Of a stretch of 7,123 nt of DNA, positions 1-5,162 are shown one piece after another. Each line of letters begins with the position of its first letter. Position 1 is the stretch's first letter. The notes beneath the pieces were generated by a model. It was not told the DNA's origin, ran no database searches, and saw only the letters and a program-made list of their open reading frames with translations. The stretch is taken from NCBI GenBank assembly GCA_030066475.1, contig JASJBO010000370.1:1-7123 (forward strand), given 5' to 3'. The position numbers and the translations under genes were made by a program. This stretch comes from Myxococcota bacterium (GTDB taxonomy: Bacteria > Myxococcota_A > UBA9160 > PR03).

Positions 1-41
1 GCGGGCGCCCCGGGGCTGCCGAAGACCTGGGGTTGCTCCAT
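1..41 (-). CDS. Start of an unidentified gene, cut by the left edge
   Basis: An ATG at 41-39 on the minus strand is preceded by GGAGG with a 7-base spacer, the same arrangement used by the other genes here. The 13 complete codons read MEQPQVFGSPGAP and run off the window. Too little is present to identify the protein. A near-perfect inverted repeat (63-77) lies just upstream. The call rests on the ribosome binding site alone, so it may be a chance ATG. Confidence 0.35.
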   Translation of the reverse strand, partial: MEQPQVFGSPGAP

Positions 42-62
42 TGCGGTGCCTCCGCGACTTCT

Positions 63-77
63 GCGGGGCCGCCCCGC
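63..77. repeat. 15-base inverted repeat upstream of the left-edge gene
   Basis: GCGGGGC and GCCCCGC are perfect 7-base arms around a single central C. The element sits between the end of the dehydrogenase remnant and the ribosome binding site of the left-edge gene, so it would lie in that gene's promoter or 5' leader. It could be a hairpin or an operator. No T-run follows on either strand, so it is not a convincing intrinsic terminator, and in GC-rich DNA it may be chance. Confidence 0.35.
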
Positions 78-118
78 GTCCTCGTTCGCAAGCTCGCTGA
101 ATAGGGAAGTGAATCTAC

Positions 119-295
119 CCCAGGCGCGCGGATGGCGTCGCCGTTCACGTGCTCGGCGTCGTCCGAGGCGAGGAACGCCGCGGTGCTGGCGACCCGCTCG
201 GGACCGACGAAGCCGGTGAACGGCTTGACCTCGCGCAGCAGCTTCGGGTTCGCGCCCTCCGGCACCCGGAACGCCTGGTCGATCGAGCGCCCCCA
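119..295 (-). pseudogene. C-terminal remnant of a short-chain dehydrogenase/reductase (SDR)
   Basis: The minus-strand frame from 295 down to about 119 reads WGRSIDQAFRVPEGANP, then VGPERVASTAAFLASDD, then AEHVNGDAIRAPG. This is the typical C-terminal stretch of classical SDR oxidoreductases: P-E-x-V-A-x-x-A-x-F-L-A-S-D-x-A-x-x-V-x-G before a terminal 'VDGG'. The Rossmann nucleotide-binding half (TGxxxGxG) and the catalytic YxxxK are absent, because the PEP-CTERM stop codon lies only about 17 bases upstream. There is no in-frame stop after the motif and the frame stays open to the window edge. Removing one C near 123-124 would bring a TAG (117-115) into frame, which fits a frameshift. I infer a dead fragment of about 60 codons left by a deletion or rearrangement. 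It has no plausible start of its own. Confidence 0.55.
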
Positions 296-309
296 GGGCA
301 GGCCTGCCC
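296..309. terminator. Perfect 14-base palindrome just after the PEP-CTERM stop
   Basis: GGGCAGGCCTGCCC is its own reverse complement and begins 2 bases past the stop codon of the PEP-CTERM gene (312-314). It could fold as a 5-bp GGGCA/TGCCC stem with a GGCC loop and act as a weak transcript-end hairpin. No U-tract follows, so intrinsic termination is doubtful; a protein-binding palindrome or chance is also possible. Confidence 0.3.
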
Positions 310-311
310 GC

Positions 312-1067
312 TCAGCCCGACCGCTTGCGACGACCGATCGCAGCGAGCAGCGCAACGCCGCCGGCGAGCAACGCACCCGTTCCGGGCTCCGGTACGAAGG
401 TGAGCTGGAGCGTGGCGGCCGCGCGGAAGGTCGGGGCCGTCGTCGAGCTGACGACGATGGGGGTCACCACCTGGATGACACCTCCCAGCTGGGCAGCCGT
501 GCTCGTGTTCGACGCCGGCCCGTGGACGAAGCCAGCGAGCTGCGTCGTCGAGGTGCCGACGTCGACCGTGACGGCAGCCGTCGTCCACGGCGCGCCCACG
601 GCGGTCACCGTCACGAAGCTGTTGCTGGTCGTGGCGGTGCCCCCCACGCCGATGGGACTCACCGGAATCGGAATCGACGCCGGCGCCGTCGGACAGCTCG
701 CGAACACGCAGATGCGGAGCGCGCCCGAGATCGGGAGCACCCCGCCGAGCGGTCCGAACGCCGTGCGCGTGAGCACCCCGGACCCGTTCTGGCCCGCGAA
801 CGACAGGCCCGCCACGCCGGGCAGGAAGGCCGGGTTCGTCTGCGGCGTGCTGGCCGTGCCGGCGGCGGCCGCCGCCGGCACCGAGACGGCGGTCAGGTTG
901 TTGCCGCCGGGACCGGAGACCTCGGCGGTTCCGCTGCCCCCGACCGAGACCGACAGGTTCTGGACGGTGATCGTGAGGGTCGCGTCGAATTCCAGGGGAA
1001 CCGCCGCGGCAGTGACGGGAATCGCCAGCAGGGTGAACGGCAGCAGGGCAGTGGCGAGATGGCGCAT
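312..1067 (-). CDS. PEP-CTERM sorting-domain exported protein, 251 aa
   Basis: This is an exported protein carrying a C-terminal PEP-CTERM signal, the tag cleaved by exosortase in Gram-negative bacteria that make exopolysaccharide. Residues 1-22 (MRHLATALLPF... to TAAA) form a signal peptide. The C terminus has VPEPGTGALL, a hydrophobic helix and the basic tail GRRKRSG, in the canonical order. The mature part is rich in Ser, Thr, Gly, Val and Ala, with alternating beta-strand character and one close Cys pair (RICVFASC), as is common for PEP-CTERM surface proteins of low complexity. The start is the ATG at 1067, with GGAGG 7 bases upstream; an upstream in-frame ATG (1127) would place about 20 Gly/Pro/Arg-rich residues before the signal peptide. 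A sigma-54-type promoter (1139-1154) would start the transcript near 1128. No exosortase gene is visible in the window, so that enzyme must lie elsewhere. The molecular role of the mature domain is unknown. Confidence 0.9.
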   Translation of the reverse strand: MRHLATALLPFTLLAIPVTAAAVPLEFDATLTITVQNLSVSVGGSGTAEVSGPGGNNLTAVSVPAAAAAGTASTPQTNPAFLPGVAGLSFAGQNGSGVLTRTAFGPLGGVLPISGALRICVFASCPTAPASIPIPVSPIGVGGTATTSNSFVTVTAVGAPWTTAAVTVDVGTSTTQLAGFVHGPASNTSTAAQLGGVIQVVTPIVVSSTTAPTFRAAATLQLTFVPEPGTGALLAGGVALLAAIGRRKRSG

Positions 1068-1138
1068 GGTTCGTCCTCCGCCGGGAGGTCGAGCCGGCGG
1101 CGGAACGCCGCTTTCCCCTCCGGTCACTCGGGAAGCGC

Positions 1139-1154
1139 AGCAACTTCCGTGCCC
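1139..1154 (-). promoter_or_regulatory. Sigma-54 (-24/-12) promoter of the PEP-CTERM gene
   Basis: Read on the minus strand the element is GGGCACGGAAGTTGCT. It matches the RpoN consensus TGGCACR-N4-TTGCW at every defined base but the first, with exactly 10 bases between the -24 GG and the -12 GC. The predicted start is near 1128, giving a 61-base leader with a good GGAGG. It agrees at 12 of 16 positions with the element at 5219-5234. RpoN control of PEP-CTERM genes through the PrsK/PrsR two-component pair is known from exosortase-bearing bacteria; assigning that regulator here is inference. Confidence 0.75.
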
Positions 1155-1335
1155 AGCGTTTCCACGCGGGACCCCTCCGAGCGTGCTGCTCCCGCGACGA
1201 GCTGGCAGTCAGCAACTCAGAAACGGAAAATCATTTCATCGGAGTGGCTCGCGTTCGCGTTCGATCTGGCACCGGCCCGCCGCCGGCTAGCCGCGACCCC
1301 GCGCTGCGCCGACGGCCCGACGGCAGCCGCCGCAG

Positions 1336-1354
1336 GCTCGCGCGGCATGCGAGC
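1336..1354 (-). terminator. Candidate hairpin after the adhesin-like gene
   Basis: GCTCGC and GCGAGC form a perfect 6-bp stem around a 7-base loop, about 30 bases past the stop codon (1386-1384). It could mark the transcript end, but there is no U-tract on the minus strand, so it may be a Rho-type or simply structural hairpin. Confidence 0.3.
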
Positions 1355-1383
1355 TCGACCCGGCGGAGGCGCGCTTCCATGGG

Positions 1384-3750
1384 CTAGAAGCTCTCGAACA
1401 GGTCTCCCGCTCGCCAGTCGTTCGGCCCCGTCACGGACCGGTCGAAGCCGCCGCTGACGCTCGAACGTCCGCCGCTGGCCGTGTTGTTCTCGCCGCCCGT
1501 CACGCTCGACCGGTTGCCGCTGGCGTTGTTCAAGGTGCCGCCCGTCACACTGGAGAGGAGCTCGCTGGCGGTGTTGCGATCGCCCCCGCTCACGCTCGAC
1601 GCCTGGCCGCTGGCGGTGTTGTCGAAGCCGCCGCCTACGGTCGACGCTTCGCCCGTATCCGGCGCGCCATCGGTCCCGGTCTCGTTCTGCCGGCCTCCGA
1701 GGATGGCGGAATAGTTCGCGAAGGCGGTGTTGCCATCCGCCGTCTCGTCGCCGCCTCCTCCGGCCACCGACGAATTGGCCCCGTTGGCCTGGTTGAAGCG
1801 ACCTCCGCTCACGCTCGACGCAAAGCCGTCGGCCGTGTTGCTCGCGCCGCCACTCACGCTCGAACGGGCGCCGCCTGCCGTGTTGAGGTTGCCACCGCTC
1901 ACGCTCGACCGGTTGCCGCTGGCGAGATTGCCGGAGCCGCCGCTCACGCTCGAGTTCTGGCCGCTGGCGGTGTTGTCGAAGCCGCCACTCACGGTAGAGC
2001 CTTCACCCGTATCCGGCGTTCCGTCGATCCCCGTCTCGTTCCGTTCCCCCCCCAGGATGGCGGAGTAGTCTGCGAATGCGGTGTTGTCCGCGCCGCCGCT
2101 CACGCTGCCGCCCAGGCCGCTGGCCTCGTTGCGGACTCCGCCGCCCACGCTCGAGCTGTTGCCGCTGGCCTCGTTGCCGGCGCCGCCGCTCACGCTCGAC
2201 TGGTCGCCGCTGGCGCGATTGCCAACGCCGCCGCTCACGCTGGAGGCCGTGCCGGTGGAGAAGTTCTGGAAGCCGCCGCCCAAGCTCGAGGCCGTGCCGG
2301 TGGAGAAGTTCTGGAAGCCGCCGCCCAAGCTCGAGGCCGGGCCGCTCGACGTATTGGTCGAGCCACCGCTGACGGTCGAGGCCTCACCGGTAGCCGATTC
2401 CCCGTCGATGCCGGTCCGGTTCTTCTCGCCGCCCAGGATGGCGGAGTAGCTCGCGAACGTGATGTTGCCGTCGGCGGCGTTCTCGCCGCCTCCTCCCGAT
2501 ACCGAGGAGTAGCTCCCTCTCGTCTCGTTGTAGCGGCCGCCACTCACGCTCGAGAAGATGCCACTGGCGATGCCGTCGCGGCCGCCGCTTACGCTCGCGT
2601 ACTCGCGGCTGGCCTCGTTGAACGCGCCGCCGCTCACGCTGGAGGCGGTGTCACTGGCGGTGTTGTCCGAGCCACCGCTCACGCTCGCGTACTGGCCGCT
2701 GGCGGTGTTGAACACGCCGCCCGTCACGCTGGCGAAGACTTCGGAGATCGTGTTCCTCCGCCCCGCGACCAGGCCTCCGAAGGAGCTATAGCTGTGCTCG
2801 ACGCCGATCACGACGTTGTGGGAGCCCGTGCGATCGACTGGGACCGTCACGTCTTCGTTGTAGCCCACGATCAGGTTCCCGAGCCCGTTCAGGGTGTCGC
2901 TACTTCCGGCGCCGTTCACGATCTGGACGTTCATGCCCGAGAACTCGAGCGTGTCGCCGCTGCGGGTCACGTCCTCCAGCAACGCGTTGAGCGCCGCGAC
3001 CTGCGCCTGAAGCGCGTCGACCTGACCCTGAAGAACCGCGTCACCGTCCTGCCGAGCTGTCGCTTCCGCCGCCAGCTCGTCGTCGCGCGCGATCGAGTCC
3101 GGGAGCTGCGCGTCCGCGATCTGGTCCGACAGCTCGCCGAAGGTCTCGGTCTTCGCATGATGGGCGCCGGGGTCGCTCGCATGGGTTCCGATCGCGCCAT
3201 CGACGTCACCCGGGGTCGCGGCGCCCACCTGGGCCGCGCTGACCCCGTGGGGGTTGATCGTGTCCGCGACGTGGGCGGACTGATCGAGCAGGGTCGCTTC
3301 GACGCCGCCCAGCGTGTCGGCGTCCAGCGCCCGGTCCGCCACCAAGGACACCTGGGACTGCTGGCTCTGCAGGGCATAGGGGACGGACGTGAGAGGCTGC
3401 CTCGGTGTCAGCGTCTCCCCATCGATCGTGACTTCTAGAAACCGATTCGGGCCGTCGAACAGTTCCGCGTCGAAGGCCCGCGTCGGCGCGGCGCCCGTGC
3501 CGAGGACGATGGCGAAGACTCCGTCGCTCAGGGCCTGGTTCTCGTGGGTCTCGCCATACAGCAGGATCCCGCCCGAGAGCTGGCTCCAGATGCCGATCTC
3601 GATGGTGACGGGCCCCGTCAGCGCGTCGCCCGTACCGTCCAGAAGGCGCCCCTGGTAGCTTACGTCCGGCGGTGGGGCGGCGTGAGCCGTCCCCGAGAGG
3701 GCGGCAGGAGCTGCGACGGCAACGAGGAGGGATCGCATCCACTGGCGCAC
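1384..3750 (-). CDS. Secreted adhesin-like protein with ~27 beta-roll (YadA-head-like) repeats, 788 aa
   Basis: This is a large exported repeat protein, probably cell-surface or extracellular. Residues 1-24 are a signal peptide ending in GTAHA. Residues about 32-127 (SYQGRLLDG... to LTPRQPLTSVPYAL) match a widespread N-terminal domain of bacterial secreted repeat proteins. Residues 225-262 are a short predicted coiled coil (LQGQVDALQAQVAALNALLE). Residues 268-336 form a conserved linker (FSGMNVQIVNG, GLGNLIVGYNED, SSFGGLVAGRRNTIS). From about 340 to 768 come some 27 units of mostly 15 residues, S-S-V-S-G-G-x-x-N-x-A-S-G-x-x, resembling the left-handed beta-roll of trimeric autotransporter heads. 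The tail ends DWRAGDLFESF. There is no YadA membrane anchor and no PEP-CTERM, so trimeric-autotransporter secretion is not supported and the route is unknown. The start is the GTG at 3750, with GGAGG 8 bases upstream; the ATG four codons later is too far from it. Adhesion is inferred from the fold class only. Confidence 0.88.
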   Translation of the reverse strand: MRQWMRSLLVAVAAPAALSGTAHAAPPPDVSYQGRLLDGTGDALTGPVTIEIGIWSQLSGGILLYGETHENQALSDGVFAIVLGTGAAPTRAFDAELFDGPNRFLEVTIDGETLTPRQPLTSVPYALQSQQSQVSLVADRALDADTLGGVEATLLDQSAHVADTINPHGVSAAQVGAATPGDVDGAIGTHASDPGAHHAKTETFGELSDQIADAQLPDSIARDDELAAEATARQDGDAVLQGQVDALQAQVAALNALLEDVTRSGDTLEFSGMNVQIVNGAGSSDTLNGLGNLIVGYNEDVTVPVDRTGSHNVVIGVEHSYSSFGGLVAGRRNTISEVFASVTGGVFNTASGQYASVSGGSDNTASDTASSVSGGAFNEASREYASVSGGRDGIASGIFSSVSGGRYNETRGSYSSVSGGGGENAADGNITFASYSAILGGEKNRTGIDGESATGEASTVSGGSTNTSSGPASSLGGGFQNFSTGTASSLGGGFQNFSTGTASSVSGGVGNRASGDQSSVSGGAGNEASGNSSSVGGGVRNEASGLGGSVSGGADNTAFADYSAILGGERNETGIDGTPDTGEGSTVSGGFDNTASGQNSSVSGGSGNLASGNRSSVSGGNLNTAGGARSSVSGGASNTADGFASSVSGGRFNQANGANSSVAGGGGDETADGNTAFANYSAILGGRQNETGTDGAPDTGEASTVGGGFDNTASGQASSVSGGDRNTASELLSSVTGGTLNNASGNRSSVTGGENNTASGGRSSVSGGFDRSVTGPNDWRAGDLFESF
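1449..2733 (-). repeat. Tandem 45-base coding repeats of the adhesin-like gene
   Basis: About 27 units encode the motif S-[ST]-V-[ST]-G-G-x-x-N-x-A-S-G-x-x. Most units are 15 codons. Three longer versions carry the insert S-A-I-L-G-G-x-x-N-x-T-G-x-D-G-x-x-x-T-G-E, each followed by S-T-V and again by 15-residue units, giving a superimposed long-range period. Most units have diverged in DNA sequence, but two neighbours are identical (2243-2332). The region also produces spurious antisense open frames because the repeat lacks stop codons on both strands. Confidence 0.9.
2243..2332 (-). repeat. Two identical 45-base tandem units
   Basis: Bases 2243-2287 and 2288-2332 are identical over all 45 positions and encode S-S-L-G-G-G-F-Q-N-F-S-T-G-T-A twice in a row. 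Neighbouring units differ at many positions, so this pair is the most recent duplication in the array. It keeps the reading frame, as expected for repeat-number change by slippage or recombination. Confidence 0.92.
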
Positions 3751-3808
3751 GGCGCTTTCCTCCGCCGCGCGCGCGGCGTCGGAGGCGCGCGGCCCAACCC
3801 CCTTTCCC

Positions 3809-3838
3809 CTTCTACGTGAATCGGGCGAGGAGCGTCAA
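3809..3838 (-). promoter_or_regulatory. Candidate sigma-70-type promoter of the adhesin-like gene
   Basis: On the minus strand, TTGACG (3838-3833) and TAGAAG (3814-3809) are separated by 18 bases. The -35 box is a 5/6 match and the -10 box a 4/6 match. This would place the start about 50 bases upstream of the GTG at 3750. No sigma-54 element is present upstream of this gene. Spacing and a weak -10 make it tentative. Confidence 0.35.
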
Positions 3839-3948
3839 GCAGACGGAGTGGACCGAGCCGTGGGCCGAAGCCTGCAGGATCTGGCGCTGTTGACTCGCAG
3901 CGGCCGCGCTACGCCGGCGGAATCGCGGCGGTCGAACCGGCGGCGCGC

Positions 3949-4167
3949 TCAGGGGGCGCAGACGGGAACCAGCGTCTCGCGCTCGATCCGCTCCACCACG
4001 AGGCGGTGCATCTGCTCGCCGGGCATGGGCGCGCCCAGCGCGACGCCCTGCACCTCGTCGCAGCCGAGCGCGCCCGCCCGCGAGGCGTTGGCCGAAGTGC
4101 TGGCGGGGCTGCACGGGCATCCGTGGTCGTTGCTGTCGTAGAGTCCGATCAATGAGGGTTGACCCAT
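3949..4167 (-). pseudogene. ORF ending in an EAL-domain (c-di-GMP phosphodiesterase) C-terminal remnant
   Basis: The minus-strand frame ends with ALGCDEVQG, then GAPMPGEQMHRLV and a short tail. L-G-C-D-x-x-Q-G followed by x-P-M-P-x-E is the hallmark C-terminal stretch of EAL cyclic-di-GMP phosphodiesterases. Homology can be argued only from about 4068 to the stop at 3949. The E-A-L motif, the E-G-V-E-T segment and every metal-binding residue are absent, and other frames upstream do not supply them, so it cannot be an active enzyme. An ATG at 4167 has AGAGG 5 bases upstream and would give a 72-residue protein, but it overlaps base for base (palindrome CCATGG) the plus-strand start of the mini-protein at 4166. 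I think a decayed fragment is more likely than a gene. Confidence 0.35.
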
Positions 4168-4354
4168 GGCTTCCTCTCGCCTCGTCGCGCTCCTGGCTTC
4201 TCTCTTTCTCGCCCTCGCGGCCACCTTCCTCGGCCCTGCGGAGCCAGCGCGCTGCGTCTACTGCTTCGGCAAGTGCCTCGATTCCAGCGAGTGCTCCGAG
4301 GGCTGCGTCTGCGCCGGCTTCGGTGCGGGCAAGCGCTGCGTAGAAGGCGGCTAG
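4166..4354 (+). CDS. Secreted cysteine-rich mini-protein with knottin-like cysteine spacing, 62 aa
   Basis: A small exported protein, and the only clearly intact plus-strand gene. Residues 1 to about 25 form a signal peptide (MASSRLVALLASLFLALA..., probable cleavage after GPA). The mature part of about 37 residues has seven cysteines (30, 33, 37, 43, 47, 49, 58). Leaving out Cys33, the spacing is C-x6-C-x5-C-x3-C-x1-C-x8-C. Squash trypsin inhibitors (EETI-II, MCoTI-II) have C-x6-C-x5-C-x3-C-x1-C-x5-C, and the text DSSECSEGCVCAG resembles their DSDC..GC.CG core. The loop between the first two cysteines (VYCFGK) lacks their inhibitory basic residue in the usual place and holds the extra Cys, so trypsin inhibition is not predicted. 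There is no lipobox. GAGGG lies 7 bases before the ATG. Family membership may be convergent; toxin, bacteriocin, inhibitor or structural roles are all open. Confidence 0.7.
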   Translation: MASSRLVALLASLFLALAATFLGPAEPARCVYCFGKCLDSSECSEGCVCAGFGAGKRCVEGG

Positions 4355-4509
4355 GACACCTGTTCTGGTAAGTCTCTCTATTTGTTCTCTATGAGGGCTC
4401 TTGTCGAACCGGTGTCCCTACCGTCCTTGGTGTCCACAGATCTGCAAGTAGTCGAGACAGCGGTGGTTTCCGAGCCGACTTCGTGGACAGTGGGTGGACA
4501 CCATGGACA
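4354..4509. repeat. Cluster of GGTGTCC/GGACACC inverted repeats
   Basis: Four exact copies of the heptamer occur: GGACACC at 4354-4360 and 4496-4502, and GGTGTCC at 4411-4417 and 4429-4435. GGACA half-copies occur at 4485-4489 and 4505-4509. The copies pair into two inverted repeats. GGACACCTGTTC (4354-4365) and GAACCGGTGTCC (4406-4417) match at 11 of 12 positions. TGGTGTCCAC (4428-4437) and GTGGACACCA (4494-4503) match perfectly over 10. The first copy overlaps the stop codon of the mini-protein gene. Possible roles are binding sites for a regulator or recombinase, or alternative RNA hairpins; the sequence does not decide. Confidence 0.6.
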
Positions 4510-4670
4510 ACTGAGGGAGGCTCGCCTCGTCGCCCGCACAAGCTGCTCCCCAGCTGCCCCAGTAACGAACACGCCCCGACCGAAGCCGAGGCGTGTCGAG
4601 TCGACGGCGGCGAGCAGCTACCGCGCCTTGGTCAGGCGCCTCTCTGCGAGGCTCAGGACGGAGTCCGTCA
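4355..4670. other. Intergenic region between convergent genes
   Basis: This gap separates the mini-protein gene and the 163-residue gene, which converge. It contains the heptamer cluster (4354-4509), a pyrimidine-rich stretch (about 4361-4395) and the UUCG terminator (4569-4596). A 64-codon minus-strand frame here (4572-4378) has no ribosome binding site and no recognisable protein character. Confidence 0.6.
4569..4596 (-). terminator. Stem-loop terminator with a UUCG tetraloop for the 163-aa gene
   Basis: On the minus strand the RNA folds as a 12-bp stem, ACACGCCTCGGC against GTCGGGGCGTGT (ten Watson-Crick pairs and two G-U), closed by a C(UUCG)G tetraloop, the extra-stable kind favoured in intrinsic terminators. 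It lies about 75 bases past the stop codon at 4671. The following minus-strand bases (TCGTTACTGG) contain only a weak U-rich stretch, so efficiency is uncertain. Confidence 0.65.
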
Positions 4671-5162
4671 TCAGTCGAGCAGCGATCGGGCGGTCGCCCC
4701 GATCACGCTCACGAGAGCCGAGCGTCTTCCCTCACAGACGAAATTGAAATCCCGGGCGTTGAAGTCGACGTCCGAACGCACCACGACCTCGCCCGCGGCG
4801 CACCCGGAACTCTGCACCAGCGCCAGCGCTTCGTCGGTGGCTTCCTCGCAAGCCACGACGAGTTCGGGGGGCAGCGTGTCACCGGGTATCCGATCCCCGA
4901 TGTCGGTGAAGGGCCCTTCGAAATCGCCCAGGAAGATATCCCCAGTGGCGTTCAGGCTGTAGCTCGCATCGGCGATCCAGAAAAGGCCGTCTTGAAAGAA
5001 GACCTGCCTGACGCCGCATTCGAACTCACCCAACAGAACCTCTCGATCGAAGACTCCTCCTGCTCGGGGCGCCCGGTTTGCCGCTTGAGCGGCGATTCCG
5101 ACACTCACGCTTGCGGCGACCAAGCCCGCAACCACCAGCGAAACGATTGCGAGTCTCTGCAC
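4671..5162 (-). CDS. Exported protein of unknown function, 163 aa, four cysteines
   Basis: I do not recognise this protein. The start is a GTG at 5162, with GGGAGG 8 bases upstream; an ATG inside that spacer is in another frame. Residues 1-27 form a signal peptide (VQRLAIVSLVVAGLVAASVS then VGIAAQA). The mature part is acidic, with four cysteines (49, 105, 121, 143) that could make two disulfides in the periplasm or outside. Segments such as GEFECGVRQVFFQDGLFWIA and SYSLNATGDIFLGDF look like beta strands; VACEEATDEALALVQSSGC looks like a helix bounded by cysteines. There is no PEP-CTERM, lipobox or transmembrane helix beyond the signal. It is a single-gene unit: a perfect sigma-54 promoter lies 46 bases upstream and a UUCG hairpin about 75 bases past its stop. 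Sharing that promoter type with the PEP-CTERM gene suggests a role in the same envelope programme (inference). Confidence 0.78.
   Translation of the reverse strand: MQRLAIVSLVVAGLVAASVSVGIAAQAANRAPRAGGVFDREVLLGEFECGVRQVFFQDGLFWIADASYSLNATGDIFLGDFEGPFTDIGDRIPGDTLPPELVVACEEATDEALALVQSSGCAAGEVVVRSDVDFNARDFNFVCEGRRSALVSVIGATARSLLD

Larger units (their letters stand above)
1068..1383. other. Intergenic region between the two exported-protein genes
   Basis: This 316-base gap has no convincing gene. It holds the sigma-54 promoter (1139-1154), a locally AT-richer patch (about 1217-1240, reading aaacggaaaatcatttcatc) upstream of it where an enhancer protein or IHF could bind, and a hairpin (1336-1354) just past the adhesin stop codon. 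The heptamer CTGAGTT (minus strand, 1214-1220) also occurs upstream of the other sigma-54 promoter. Confidence 0.6.

Noticed and set aside
132..1457. Long open frames on both strands (such as 132-1457 and 325-1290 plus, 1215-145 minus) overlapping the PEP-CTERM gene
   Set aside because: Their translations are Arg/Gly/Ala-rich with no signal, domain or ribosome binding site; they are frame shadows of a GC-rich gene. The PEP-CTERM frame has a signal peptide, a sorting tail and GGAGG.
1449..2733. Regular 45-base repeats considered as a CRISPR array or noncoding satellite
   Set aside because: The repeats are in frame, vary mostly as coding sequence, have no spacer structure, and form part of a signal-peptide protein.
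1481..2791. Series of plus-strand frames of 77-122 codons with repeated 'PPLTLE' motifs
   Set aside because: These are the antisense of the adhesin repeats, which lack stop codons on the opposite strand; they have no ribosome binding sites and are interrupted at each long unit.
3751..4000. Search for a third sigma-54 promoter upstream of the adhesin-like gene
   Set aside because: No GG-N10-GC element with TGGCAC or TTGC character is present; only a weak sigma-70-like pair was found.
4166..4354. Mini-protein as a lipoprotein
   Set aside because: The first Cys is preceded by P-A-R rather than a lipobox (L-A/S-G/A-C), so standard signal peptidase I cleavage is more likely.
4378..4572. 64-codon minus-strand frame between the mini-protein and the 163-aa gene
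   Set aside because: No ribosome binding site, no domain, and it covers the inverted repeats and part of the terminator hairpin.
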